DNA from: CBDANZ01 sp965197865 | GTDB taxonomy: Bacteria; Acidobacteriota; Vicinamibacteria; Vicinamibacterales; CAVVIG01 | NCBI GenBank assembly: GCA_965197865.1 | Contig: CBDANZ010000003.1 | Coordinates: forward strand, 372,001 to 436,000 | DNA length: 64,000 nucleotides | Direction: 5' to 3' | Part shown: positions 34,609-43,383 of the stretch, in pieces | How the letters are laid out: each line of letters starts with the position of its first letter | Numbering within the stretch: position 1 is the first letter of the stretch | Notes under the pieces: generated by a model | Databases searched by the model: none | What the model was told of the DNA's origin: nothing | Seen by the model: only the letters and a program-made list of their open reading frames with translations | Translations under genes and position numbers: made by a program

Positions 34609-35769
34609 TCACACGCCAGGCAGGGCCGCAAGCGCCGCAGTCGCGGCGTGGAGCGCCTCGCTCAAAGCGCATGCGAAGCGTCCAAGCTGACTTTCGGAGA
34701 GCCCGGCATTCACCGACACGCGCAGCCGTGCCGTGCCCGGGGGCACGCTCGGCGGTCGGATCGCGCGCACGTCGAAGCCCTGTTGCTGAAGCCGGCGGGC
34801 CACCGCCACGGCGCGCTCGTTCTCGCCGATGACGACCGGAACGATCTGCGACGTGCCAGGGGGGACGTCGACGCCGACAGCTGCGAGGCACCCGCGCAGG
34901 TAGGCCGCGCGCGCTTTGAGCTGGTCGCGCCGTCCGGAATCGTCCTCGACGAGCGTGAGGCTGGCCTCGATGGCGGCGGCCAGCGCCGGCGGCGGCGCGG
35001 TCGAAAAGACGAACGGCCGCGCCCGCTGAACCAAGTACTCGATCGCCCATGCGGGTCCCGCGACGAAGGCTCCGGCGACGCCAAGCGCCTTCCCAGCCGT
35101 GTTGATGGAGATGAAGCCGGCATCTTCGATGCCGGCGGCCTCGATGAGACCGCTGCCACGTTCGCCGTAGATGCCGACGGCATGGGCCTCGTCGATGACG
35201 AGCACCGCGCCGGTGGATCGACTGAGCTCACCGTACGCGGCGAGGGGGGCCATGTCGCCGTCCATGCTGAACAACGACTCGACGACGATGAACCGCACGC
35301 CCGCGGCGGGGCGCAAGCGCCGCGCCAGCTCGTCCACATCGTTGTGCGGAAACCTGACCATCCGCGCCCGCGAGAGCAGCATGCCGTCGATGAGGCTCGC
35401 GTGGCTGTGCTCGTCGGCAAAGATCACGTCGCCAGGCTCGCTGAGCGCGGTCAGGACAGCGAGGTTGGCAAGATAACCCGAGGAGAAAAACAGCGCGCGT
35501 TGGGTGCCCTTGAAGCGGGCGAATCGACGTTCGAAGTCCCCGAAGCAATCCCGTTCGCCTCGAAGCAAGCGCGATCCCGTGCTGCCGCATCCTTCGCGGG
35601 CGACAGCGTCGGCCATGCGTTCGACCAGGAGCGGGTGCTTCGACAGGTTCAGATAGTCGTTGGAGGACAGATCGATGCCGGAGGGCGCGCGCAGCGACCG
35701 CAGGAGGCCGCGCGCCTTCAGGTCGGCCAGGCTCGTGCGAATGCGCTGCTCGAGCAGGCTATCCATCAT
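34609..35769 (-). CDS. bioF: 8-amino-7-oxononanoate synthase
   Basis: 386 residues, PLP alpha-oxoamine synthase. It shows DLSSNDYLNLSKHPLLVE, STGSRLLRGERDCFGDFE, FFSSGYLANLAVLTALSE, VVESLFSMDGDMAPLAAYGE, VIDEAHAVGIYGERGSG and the PLP lysine Lys227 in INTAGKALGVAGAF. It joins pimeloyl-ACP and alanine. The start overlaps the bioB stop by 4 bases. Confidence 0.96.
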   Translation of the reverse strand: MMDSLLEQRIRTSLADLKARGLLRSLRAPSGIDLSSNDYLNLSKHPLLVERMADAVAREGCGSTGSRLLRGERDCFGDFERRFARFKGTQRALFFSSGYLANLAVLTALSEPGDVIFADEHSHASLIDGMLLSRARMVRFPHNDVDELARRLRPAAGVRFIVVESLFSMDGDMAPLAAYGELSRSTGAVLVIDEAHAVGIYGERGSGLIEAAGIEDAGFISINTAGKALGVAGAFVAGPAWAIEYLVQRARPFVFSTAPPPALAAAIEASLTLVEDDSGRRDQLKARAAYLRGCLAAVGVDVPPGTSQIVPVVIGENERAVAVARRLQQQGFDVRAIRPPSVPPGTARLRVSVNAGLSESQLGRFACALSEALHAATAALAALPGV

Positions 35770-36770
35770 TCTTTCGCTGGCGGCGGGGGCCTACCTGCCC
35801 TACCTACCTCAGTTGTGAGCCGCATGCCGAGGCGCGCCAGGAGCTGTTGATCGTGCGTCGCGCCGGGATTGGGGGTTGTGAGCAGCCGATCGCCAAGGAA
35901 GACGGAGTTGGCGCCCGACACGAAACAAAGACCCTGCGCTTCGTCGGAGAGCGACAGTCGGCCGGCGCTCAACCGGACGAACGAGGCCGGCATCAAGATG
36001 CGTGCCGTCGCGATCGTGCGCACCAGCTCCAGCGGATCTTCCGGCGGCCGGTTGGCCAGCGGAGTACCCGCGACGCGCACGAGCAAATTGATCGGCACGC
36101 TTTCGGGGTGCGGGTCGAGCCACGCAAGCTGCTGAAGCAATCTGTAGCGCACCGGCCGATCCTCGCCCATGCCGACGATGCCGCCGCAGCACACGGTGAT
36201 ACCTGCCCGCCGCACGCGCGCCAGTGTCGCCAGCCGATCGTCGTAGGTACGAGTGGTGATGATCTGCCTGTAGAACTCGGGCGAGGTATCGAGATTGTGG
36301 TTGTAGGCCGTGAGCCCGGCCAGAGCGAGCGCGTCGGCCTGCGCCTCGGTCAGCATACCCAGCGTGCAGCACGCCTCCATGCCGAGCGCGCGCACCATGC
36401 GCACCATCGCCAGCACTTGCTCGAAGGGCGTGCCGTGGGGCACGTCGCGCCAGGCGGCGCCCATACAGAAGCGCGTCGCGCCCTGTTCGCGGGCGCGTGT
36501 GGCCGCCTCGGTCAGCTCGTCGAGGCTCACCAGATCCGTCCGGGTCACGTTCGTGTGGTAGTGCGCCGACTGTGGACAGTACGCGCAGTCCTCGGGACAG
36601 CCGCCCGTCTTGATGCTGAGCAGCATGCAGCCCTGTACTTCGTCAGACCGATGGTAGGCACGATGCGCGGCCTGGGCGCGAAACACCAGATCGGGAAGCG
36701 GAGCCGTGTAGATCGCTTCGATCTCGGGAACGGTCCAGTCGTTGCGAATCGGAGCCGTCGCGGAGGTCAC
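35766..36770 (-). CDS. bioB: biotin synthase
   Basis: 334 residues from the GTG at 36770 (TSATAPIRNDWTVPEIEAIY). Radical SAM cysteines are Cys58, Cys62 and Cys65 in TGGCPEDCAYCPQS. Conserved YNHNLDTSPEFYRQI and SVPINLLVRVAGTPL support the call. It inserts sulphur into dethiobiotin. The last dozen residues (VGRAGRPPPPAKE) are partly encoded by a CCTACCTGCCCTACCTACC repeat. First biosynthetic gene of a bioB-F-D-A operon. Confidence 0.95.
   Translation of the reverse strand: MTSATAPIRNDWTVPEIEAIYTAPLPDLVFRAQAAHRAYHRSDEVQGCMLLSIKTGGCPEDCAYCPQSAHYHTNVTRTDLVSLDELTEAATRAREQGATRFCMGAAWRDVPHGTPFEQVLAMVRMVRALGMEACCTLGMLTEAQADALALAGLTAYNHNLDTSPEFYRQIITTRTYDDRLATLARVRRAGITVCCGGIVGMGEDRPVRYRLLQQLAWLDPHPESVPINLLVRVAGTPLANRPPEDPLELVRTIATARILMPASFVRLSAGRLSLSDEAQGLCFVSGANSVFLGDRLLTTPNPGATHDQQLLARLGMRLTTEVGRAGRPPPPAKE
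35788..35812. repeat. CCTACCTGCCCTACCTACCTC repeat at the end of bioB
   Basis: It matches the phrase family at 12268-12335. It encodes the Gly/Arg/Pro tail of BioB. Confidence 0.5.
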
Positions 36771-36786
36771 ACCAAGACCGAGTTTA

Positions 36787-36981
36787 TCACCCACCGAACG
36801 TGAGGTAGAAAACGAGCAGCGCGAGCAGCACAAGAAACACGATCAGCGCGCCACGGAACGCCCGTCGGCGGCTCCAATCGGCGACCGCGGACTGGTACTT
36901 CGCCTCGATGGTCGCCATGCCGCATCGATAGCAGATGAGCGCCTTGTCAGCGATTGGGGTTCCGCAGTGACGACACTGCAT
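36787..36981 (-). CDS. small zinc-ribbon membrane protein
   Basis: 64 residues from the ATG at 36981. CRHCGTPIADKALICYRCG is a two-CxxC zinc ribbon. After a basic linker (SVADWSRRRAF) a single C-terminal helix (ALIVFLVLLALLVFYLTFGG) anchors it in the membrane. The function is unknown. It lies 16 bases upstream of bioB and may lead the biotin transcript. Confidence 0.7.
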   Translation of the reverse strand: MQCRHCGTPIADKALICYRCGMATIEAKYQSAVADWSRRRAFRGALIVFLVLLALLVFYLTFGG

Positions 36982-37079
36982 GCCGATCCAGATTGGAGGC
37001 CGGACCGCTTCCGCGAACACGACGACGGTCCGCCGAGGTCACGAGGGCGGGGGGGGGGTGGAACCTACACGACAAACCG

Positions 37080-37293
37080 CTACGCCTCGAACAGCTGTGT
37101 GCCGGCTTCAGAGGTCCGCCGGAACATGAGCGGCCTGACGGCCGCCATGAGAATCAGCACAAGGCCGAACGTGCAGACAATCGTGGCACCGGTCGTGGTG
37201 TTCGATCGGAGCGGCCGCCAGGAAGAAGAGGTGGAACATCACTCCCAGCAACGCCACGCGCCGCAGCTGACGTTTTCTCAAGCTGCCAAGCAT
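37080..37293 (-). pseudogene. probable metal ABC transporter permease (ZnuB-like) C-terminal remnant
   Basis: RKRQLRRVALLGVMFHLFFL in one frame is followed in the next by SNTTTGATIVCTFGLVLILM and AAVRPLMFRRTSEAG to a TAG at 37080-37082. The TGATIVCTFG-type motif and final helix resemble the end of ZnuB/MntB permeases. The rest of the gene is absent. A run of ten G at 37049-37058 lies just beyond and may be an assembly weak point. The remainder of 36982-37463 holds repeats only. Confidence 0.45.
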
Positions 37294-37342
37294 CTCGATC
37301 GATGATACGCGCTTCTGCGAGGCGGGGCAAACGCCCGCTACT

Positions 37343-37455
37343 CCTATTCTCCGTTCCCCGTTCTTCTACAACGTTCTACGTACCACGTTCTACGTTCACA
37401 AGACTGCACCCAGACGATCGAGGCAGAATGGAGAACGCAGAACCGAGAACGTTCG
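37343..37455. repeat. CGTTCTAC/GGAGAACGCAGAACC degenerate repeat block
   Basis: ATTCTCCGTTCCCCGTTCTT, ACGTTCTACGTACCACGTTC and TACGTTCAC on the left and GGAGAACGCAGAACCGAGAACG on the right give an inverted arrangement of heptamer-like units around a short unique centre, downstream of the ArsA gene. Confidence 0.6.
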
Positions 37456-37463
37456 GGCGCTGT

Positions 37464-38420
37464 TCAAGCGCTGCCGGCCCCGACGAGCTGGTCGCTCACA
37501 ACCGACAGCGGCTCGAGCCCGTACACATCGCGCGGTAACTGCCTCACGGACACACGCAGGAGCCTGGCGAACCGCCGCTCGATCTCCTCCTGATAGATTC
37601 GTTCCTGGGCCTTGCGCGACAGGAAGAACTCGCCCGGAAGATCGTCGGGCAGCACGCGGTTCACGATGAGCCCGCCGATGTCGATGGCGGCATCGCTCAG
37701 AATCTCGGCAGCCCGCGCCGTCTCCTCGATGACGAGCCGCTCCGGCACGATGACGAGCACAAACGAGGTGCGCTTGCGGTCGGTGAGGATCGTGCGCAGT
37801 CGCCCTATTCGCTCGTGTCGCCGCTCGAGCGCGGCCAGCACCGGGTCGGCGGCCGCCGCCTCGGCAGGCGTCTGCTCGGCGCCGCGATCGATCTCGACGA
37901 TGGCACGGCGGTGCTTCATGAGCGCGTGAATCCACGTCGTAATGGCGTCGGGCATCCGCAGGAGCTGCAGCGTGTGGCCGGTCGGCGCCGTGTCGAACAC
38001 GACGAGGTCGTGAGCCTGCGCGCGGCCGGCAATGAGATCGATCATCCGATCGAGAAGCGCCACTTCAGCGAGGCCAAGCGAGGCGGCCGCCACCTCGATT
38101 TGACGAAGTGCCTGGCGAATCACCTTCGGGCCGAACATCCGCTCGATGTCGCGCTTTACCCCCGCGATGTAGCGCGCTGCTTCCCCGTCGGCGTCCATCT
38201 CGAGGCCGGTCAGCCTCGGCAGAAGCTCGCGCTCGGCTGGACCGATGGGGCGCTCGAAGATGTCGGAGGTCGAATACGCCGGGTCGGTCGAAACGAAGAG
38301 CACGCGCCGGCCGCGCCGGCTCGCAGCGAGCGCAAAGGCGGCCGAGCAGGTAGTCTTGCCCACGCCGCCCTTGCCGCCGAAGAACACGACCTGCTGATCG
38401 AGGAGCGCGTTCAACAGCAC
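37464..38420 (-). CDS. ArsA/Get3-family anion-transporting ATPase
   Basis: 318 residues from the GTG at 38420. The deviant Walker A is GGKGGVGKTT at 15-24 with signature Lys17. LFVSTDPAYSTSDIF, LVVFDTAPTGHTLQLLRMPD and a C-terminal MEAARR-like region (ERIYQEEIERRFARLLRV) follow. It is a single-unit ATPase, as in bacterial homologues of tail-anchored-protein or arsenite pumps. No arsB or arsenic regulator is adjacent. The start overlaps the small CC-ending gene by 10 bases, so the two work together. The open frame upstream of 38420 is that gene read out of frame. Confidence 0.85.
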   Translation of the reverse strand: MLLNALLDQQVVFFGGKGGVGKTTCSAAFALAASRRGRRVLFVSTDPAYSTSDIFERPIGPAERELLPRLTGLEMDADGEAARYIAGVKRDIERMFGPKVIRQALRQIEVAAASLGLAEVALLDRMIDLIAGRAQAHDLVVFDTAPTGHTLQLLRMPDAITTWIHALMKHRRAIVEIDRGAEQTPAEAAAADPVLAALERRHERIGRLRTILTDRKRTSFVLVIVPERLVIEETARAAEILSDAAIDIGGLIVNRVLPDDLPGEFFLSRKAQERIYQEEIERRFARLLRVSVRQLPRDVYGLEPLSVVSDQLVGAGSA

Positions 38421-38674
38421 GGGAGGCTGCCAACCGGCGAGTGCTCGATGCCCATGCGACGGTGCCAGATGTGGAACTGCTCGAGGAGGTAAGGGTAGAC
38501 CTCGAGCAGGTACAGCGTGGCAGGATTCGGCAACGCCATCGCCTCCATGAAGCACAAAAGTAGGAAGAGATCGTTTAGCTCGGCCGTCTGCTGCCGCAGC
38601 TCGTACTCGTAGCGGCCCAGAGCGGCACCGCGCAGAAACTCGCCCAACCGGCGCCATAAGAGTGACCAAGACAT
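38411..38674 (-). CDS. small ArsA-partner protein ending in CC (cory-CC-star-like)
   Basis: 87 residues ending SPVGSLPCC-stop, with RYEYELRQQTAELNDLFLL and TLYLLEVYPYLLEQFHIWHR. Short proteins that end in an invariant Cys-Cys and sit beside an ArsA ATPase are known as cory-CC-star proteins; I assign this by memory of the pattern. The two terminal cysteines could bind a metal or client. It is translationally coupled to the ATPase (10-base overlap). Confidence 0.65.
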   Translation of the reverse strand: MSWSLLWRRLGEFLRGAALGRYEYELRQQTAELNDLFLLLCFMEAMALPNPATLYLLEVYPYLLEQFHIWHRRMGIEHSPVGSLPCC

Positions 38675-38681
38675 GCGTGAA

Positions 38682-39260
38682 TCAGAACATCACCCGTATC
38701 CCGCCGCCCACCTGCAGCCCACCGACCTCTCTGGTGCCGAAGTCGAGGGCGCCCGCCGCGAACGGGACTTTCGCCCGCGAGAAGCGGACGACCCCGCCAA
38801 CACCCCAGCTTGACGCTAGTTTCCACGTCACGGCGGCGCCCGCGTTGTAACCCGCCTTCCGGACACTGCTGCGCCCGCTGTGCTGGACGCTCTGCACCTG
38901 GCCGTTGATGGGTCGCGGCTGCTTGAAATAGAACGGATGAGGAATCTGTCCCGTCACGTCGGTGGTCTCTGTACTTGAGAGACACGACAGGATGACGGCC
39001 GCGCCGAGGTTGCCGGCGACGCGGGCGGTCGCGCCGAAATCGAAGAACGTGATCGATTTGTTCGAGATGTCGGCGGTGACCGGCGCCTGCTCGACGTATT
39101 TCTCCAGCGAAATCGATTCCGAGAGAAGCCGTGTGTCGCGCTGAGTTCCCACGTTGACACTCACGATTGCGTGATCGGTCCAGCCGCCCCACGCGAAGGC
39201 CGGCTGCGCGCCGGCCACCAGGACGGCGCAGACGAGTGTTCCGCCAAGTCGTCGCATCAA
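38682..39260 (-). CDS. secreted beta-barrel-type protein
   Basis: 192 residues with a signal peptide (LVCAVLVAGAQPAFA). The mature part alternates beta strands: ITFFDFGATARVAGNLGAAV, GYNAGAAVTWKLASSWGVGG and GTREVGGLQVGGGIRVMF, with a terminal aromatic (VMF) typical of outer-membrane proteins. No family recognised. It is seven bases upstream of the CC-ending gene. Confidence 0.6.
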   Translation of the reverse strand: MMRRLGGTLVCAVLVAGAQPAFAWGGWTDHAIVSVNVGTQRDTRLLSESISLEKYVEQAPVTADISNKSITFFDFGATARVAGNLGAAVILSCLSSTETTDVTGQIPHPFYFKQPRPINGQVQSVQHSGRSSVRKAGYNAGAAVTWKLASSWGVGGVVRFSRAKVPFAAGALDFGTREVGGLQVGGGIRVMF

Positions 39261-39681
39261 TTCACCCCTACTGCGGTCCAGGCCTGCTGGAGGCGCGTTC
39301 GTTACTGGCGGCCCCGTATGACTCAGCGGCCGCCTGTAGCGTGGCAGCGCGCGCGTTGGAGAATTTCCAGAACGGCCCCATGAAATACGAAAAGGCCCGA
39401 TAGAAGATTCTGTTCATGCGCTCGATGTTGGCGACGCCGATGCCTGCGACGGCGATGCCCGAGACCCGGTTGGTGCCGCCGGCGACGGCCAGATAGAAGT
39501 GCTGGGCGCATGGCCGAGCTCGCTCACCGACTGCTCGAGGGCGCCGGCCGCCGCGTTCACAGCACGTGGAGGTCACTGCCTGCAAGAACGCCGAGCTCAG
39601 GTGTGGTTTCCACCGAGGCACCGACCCCGAGCGACTGCTTCGCAACGCTGGCGGCATCGACGGAATCGTACCGGTTCTCAC
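39257..39681 (-). pseudogene. M4 (thermolysin-like) metallopeptidase C-terminal remnant
   Basis: HFYLAVAGGTNRVSGIAVAG, GIGVANIERMNRIFYRAFSY and ARAATLQAAAESYGA, then after one frameshift LQQAWTAVGVN-stop at 39257, match the C-terminal helical domain of M4 peptidases. The catalytic HExxH half is absent and the region before is frameshifted. Confidence 0.7.
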
Positions 39682-40319
39682 CTTCCGAGCGCGATCTTGA
39701 AGCGGGCGGCAACGCCACCGAGATCATCATCGCCAAAGTCGCCTGACAGGCCGCCCTCGCCGATGATGCCCGTCACGCGGGAGTACCGCACATCGACGCT
39801 GACGCCCACCCATCGATGCGCCCGCACCTCCACCCCGCCCATCGCGACGAAGCCTGAGCCACGATCGTCGATCCCTTCGCCGGGGTCGTCGAAGTCCGAC
39901 TCCTCGGTGTAGTGGTACGTACCGAAACCGGCACCCGCGTACGGGATCAAGGGGTGCCACCTGCGGAAGCGGTATCCGCCGATCACTTCAAACGGCGTCA
40001 GTATCGCCCTTAACGGAATACCGAGCCTGAAGGTCTCGCCGTCAAGATGAAACGCTCTCTGCCCTGTTTTCTTGAATCGCAAGGCGCTGAGCTCGACGAA
40101 GAAGCTGCGGAACACAACGTCTGCCCCACCGCCCCACATGGGATAGCTCGACTTCTCGAAGACGGCTTCAAAGGTATTCTCGGCGGCGAACTTCTGCTGG
40201 GCCAGCATCACGAACGGCTTGATAGAAACGGCGGGGTCTGGATCTGTAGACTGCGCCGCAGCGGGAACCGCCAGCCCGATCAGTAGAGGAGCGACGAGCC
40301 CGACACGAATCGTCTTCAT
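39678..40319 (-). CDS. outer-membrane beta-barrel protein
   Basis: 213 residues with a clear signal peptide (LVAPLLIGLAVPAAAQS). The pattern of amphipathic strands (FVELSALRFKKTGQRAFHLD, FEVIGGYRFRRWHPLIPYAG, GVEVRAHRWVGVSVDVRYSR) and the final VAARFKIALGR fit an OprF/OmpW-like eight-stranded barrel. It overlaps the subtilisin gene stop by 4 bases, so the two are co-expressed. Confidence 0.7.
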   Translation of the reverse strand: MKTIRVGLVAPLLIGLAVPAAAQSTDPDPAVSIKPFVMLAQQKFAAENTFEAVFEKSSYPMWGGGADVVFRSFFVELSALRFKKTGQRAFHLDGETFRLGIPLRAILTPFEVIGGYRFRRWHPLIPYAGAGFGTYHYTEESDFDDPGEGIDDRGSGFVAMGGVEVRAHRWVGVSVDVRYSRVTGIIGEGGLSGDFGDDDLGGVAARFKIALGR

Positions 40320-41905
40320 TTCGCCAGCCCCAACCCGCGCAGCGTCGCTCGCGCGCTGATTTCTCCCACGCCAAATTCGTTGTCGCGGCCCTCTGGGCCG
40401 CGATCGACCGCGAACCTCTTCAGCGCCATTTCGATCGCGGCCGGCTGCGTGATCCCTTGCTGGGCGAGGAGAGCCGCGAGGCCCGAGACATGCGCCGTCG
40501 CCATCGAGGTCCCCTGGAAACCGAGGAAGGCCAGGACGTCAAATCGTGGCGCCGTGTAGCTGGAGGGCGGCAGGTCGAACGTGAACACGAAGTCGGGATG
40601 GTAGGTCTGTTGATAGAGCAGGCCTCCCGAGCCGAAGCTGCGAACCGATCCACCGGGCGCTGACAGCTCCACATACGATGCCGAGTGCGAGTAGAAGGCC
40701 CGGCTGTGAGCGCGGTCGACGGTTCCCACCGCCACCGCACCGTCCACGCGCGACGCGATTTCGGCAACTACCTCTGTCGGGTTGCCGGCCGCGAACGAGT
40801 TGCCGGCGGCGATCGCGACAAAGCAGCCTTTCGAGACGGCGTAGCGGATCGCGTCCTCGACGACCGGGGCGGGCGGACCCGTGCGACCGATGCTCATGTT
40901 CACGATCTTCGCGCCGTTGTCCGCCGCGTACCGGACGCCGCGCGCCACGACATCATCGGTGCCCTGACCTGGAGCGCCGAAAATGAGGTCCCACTCAGTG
41001 TCAATCACTTTCACCGGCATCAAGCGGACGTTGAAGGCGATGCCTGCCACACCGATTCGATTGTCCGTCAACTGACCGATGGTGCCGCTGACGTGAGTCC
41101 CGTGGCCGCTCAAGTCCACCGGGAACGGATCGTCCCAGATGAAATCGTACGGCGACTCGAACCGGTCGTCCCCGGCGGCAACGGGAACCGCCAGGTCGTT
41201 CGCCCTTGCGAACGGAATCGTGATGTTCCCAAGGGCCGGGTACAGCACGTCTCTAATGAAGAACCCGGACGCGCTGAACTCAACGAGGGCGTCCTCAAAG
41301 GCCATGCCGGTGTCGACGACGGCCACGACCAGCGATGAGCTGGCGCCGGGCTGAATGTCCCAGCCGCGCTCGAGGTCGATCGCCGGAAAGTTCCATTGGA
41401 CTTGTCCATAGAACGCGTCGTTCGGCACAAAGTAGGGTCGGAACCGATACACAGCCTGCGCGTATTCGACCTCGGGCTGTAGGCTCAGCTCCCCCGCTAA
41501 CACTTCAGGATCGTCACCAGGATCGATCTCGACGACATCGAAATCGGCGAACGAGGGACGCGCCGCGAGCGAGGCTGAACGCGATAAGGTCGAGATCGCC
41601 GACTGGCGAGCCGAAGTCGAACTGTCGCCGCGGAACTTCACGATGACCCGCCCCGGGACATATCGCGCGCCCCAAGCGCCCAGGCGATCGACAGCTCCGG
41701 CCCCGACTCTCAGCGCCCCTCTCCCCGGCCTCGCCGACCGGTCCAGCATCCGCGCATCGTCGGTGAGGAGACCTCGGTCAATGGCAGTCAGGCCAATGCT
41801 CCGTTGCAGGATTCGACCGATTGTCTGCGTCTGCCCGTGATCCTGAACGGCGGCGACGAGGAGCGCGGCGGCAACGACAACACAGCTCACACGCGATATC
41901 GACAT
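40316..41905 (-). CDS. secreted subtilisin-like serine peptidase (S8)
   Basis: 529 residues from the ATG at 41905. A signal peptide (VSCVVVAAALLVAAVQ) precedes a propeptide of I9 type (GRVIVKFRGDSS, FDVVEIDPG). The triad is Asp198 (VVAVVDTGMAF), His268 (DLSGHGTHVSG) and Ser467 (FQGTSMATAHVSG), with the oxyanion Asn in FVAIAAGNSFAAG. It is an extracellular or periplasmic protease, followed directly by an outer-membrane barrel gene. Confidence 0.92.
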   Translation of the reverse strand: MSISRVSCVVVAAALLVAAVQDHGQTQTIGRILQRSIGLTAIDRGLLTDDARMLDRSARPGRGALRVGAGAVDRLGAWGARYVPGRVIVKFRGDSSTSARQSAISTLSRSASLAARPSFADFDVVEIDPGDDPEVLAGELSLQPEVEYAQAVYRFRPYFVPNDAFYGQVQWNFPAIDLERGWDIQPGASSSLVVAVVDTGMAFEDALVEFSASGFFIRDVLYPALGNITIPFARANDLAVPVAAGDDRFESPYDFIWDDPFPVDLSGHGTHVSGTIGQLTDNRIGVAGIAFNVRLMPVKVIDTEWDLIFGAPGQGTDDVVARGVRYAADNGAKIVNMSIGRTGPPAPVVEDAIRYAVSKGCFVAIAAGNSFAAGNPTEVVAEIASRVDGAVAVGTVDRAHSRAFYSHSASYVELSAPGGSVRSFGSGGLLYQQTYHPDFVFTFDLPPSSYTAPRFDVLAFLGFQGTSMATAHVSGLAALLAQQGITQPAAIEMALKRFAVDRGPEGRDNEFGVGEISARATLRGLGLAK

Positions 41906-41972
41906 ACAACCCACTGGAGAACACAAAGCGTGCCAGTATCGCTCACATCTGGCATATTCTTATAGTGTCGCT

Positions 41973-43367
41973 ATGCAAACCTTGTTTCACAAGGTCTGGA
42001 ACGCCCACGCCGTACGCGTTCTCCCGAGCGGGCAGACCCAGCTGTTTGCCGGGCTGCATCTCGTCCACGAGGTCACGAGCCCGCAAGCCTTCGACATGCT
42101 GCGGCAGCACGGCTCGAAGGTCGCCTATCCCGAGCGCACCTTCGCCACCGTCGATCATATCGTTCCGACGAGCGTCCAGGTCCGGCCGTTCCTCGATGTC
42201 ACTGCCGAAGAGATGACGAGTGCGCTCGAACGTAACTGTCGCGAATTCGGTATTCAGCTCTGGGCGCCCGGAGCGCCAGGCAGCGAAAACCAGGGCATCG
42301 TCCACGTGATCGGGCCCGAGCTGGGGCTGACGCAGCCGGGTATGACCATCGCGTGCGGCGACAGCCACACGTCGACGCACGGCGCGCTTGGTGCCTTGGC
42401 GTTCGGCATCGGCACCTCCCAGGTGCGGGACGTGCTGGCGTCGCAGTGCCTGGCGCTCGAGCCGTTGAAGGTCCGCCGCATCGACGTCCACGGACGACTT
42501 GCGCCCGGTGTGAGCGCAAAGGACGTCATCCTGACGATCATCCGTCGCCTCGGCGTGCAGGGCGGCGTCGGATTCGCCTACGAATACGGCGGCCCGACGA
42601 TCGACAGAATGACGATCGATGAGCGGATGACGATTTGCAATATGTCGATCGAAGGGGGTGCCCGCGTCGGGTACGTCAATCCCGACGAGACGACGTTTGC
42701 CTACCTGAAAGGACGCCGGTTCGTGCCCTCGGGCGCCGCCTTCGATCGCGCCGTGGGCTGGTGGCGCCAGATCGCGTCCGATCTGACCGCGCGCTACGAT
42801 GAGCGCGTGACGTTCGACGCCGCGTCGATCGAGCCGACGGTGACCTGGGGCATCAACCCTGGCCAGTCGGTCGGCATCGGCGAGCGAATCGCCGACTCGG
42901 CCGACCAAGAAGCGCTCACCTTCATGGGCTTCGAGCGCGGTGCGCGGGTGGAAGGTCGACGGATTGACGTCGCCTTCATCGGATCGTGTACCAACAGCCG
43001 GCTATCGGATTTGGAGGAGGCGGCCAGGCTGGTCCGTGGCCGGCGGGTCGCTCCGCATGTGAAAGCGCTCGTCGTGCCCGGCTCGCAGGCGGTGCGGCGA
43101 ACGGCCGAAGCCAAGGGGCTCCACGAGATCTTCACCAAGGCGGGGTTCGAATGGCGCGGCGCCGGTTGCTCCATGTGCCTCGGGATGAACCTGGACCGAC
43201 TCAACGGACGCCAGGTGTGCGCGTCCTCGTCGAACAGGAATTTTAGGGGGCGTCAGGGCAGTCCGACCGGCCGGACGCTCCTGATGAGCCCCGCCATGGT
43301 CGCCGCCGCGGCCATCGCCGGAGAGGTCGTAGACGTGCGAACCATGCTTCAAGAGGTGCCGGCGTAG
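41973..43367 (+). CDS. leuC: 3-isopropylmalate dehydratase large subunit
   Basis: 464 residues, normal LeuC length. GDSHTSTHGALGALAFGIGT and the 4Fe-4S ligands in AFIGSCTNSRLSDLEEA and GAGCSMCLGMNLDRL identify it, with ASSSNRNFRGRQG before the end. It isomerises isopropylmalate together with LeuD, encoded just downstream. Confidence 0.95.
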   Translation: MQTLFHKVWNAHAVRVLPSGQTQLFAGLHLVHEVTSPQAFDMLRQHGSKVAYPERTFATVDHIVPTSVQVRPFLDVTAEEMTSALERNCREFGIQLWAPGAPGSENQGIVHVIGPELGLTQPGMTIACGDSHTSTHGALGALAFGIGTSQVRDVLASQCLALEPLKVRRIDVHGRLAPGVSAKDVILTIIRRLGVQGGVGFAYEYGGPTIDRMTIDERMTICNMSIEGGARVGYVNPDETTFAYLKGRRFVPSGAAFDRAVGWWRQIASDLTARYDERVTFDAASIEPTVTWGINPGQSVGIGERIADSADQEALTFMGFERGARVEGRRIDVAFIGSCTNSRLSDLEEAARLVRGRRVAPHVKALVVPGSQAVRRTAEAKGLHEIFTKAGFEWRGAGCSMCLGMNLDRLNGRQVCASSSNRNFRGRQGSPTGRTLLMSPAMVAAAAIAGEVVDVRTMLQEVPA

Positions 43368-43383
43368 CACCAGTGGAGGAGAA

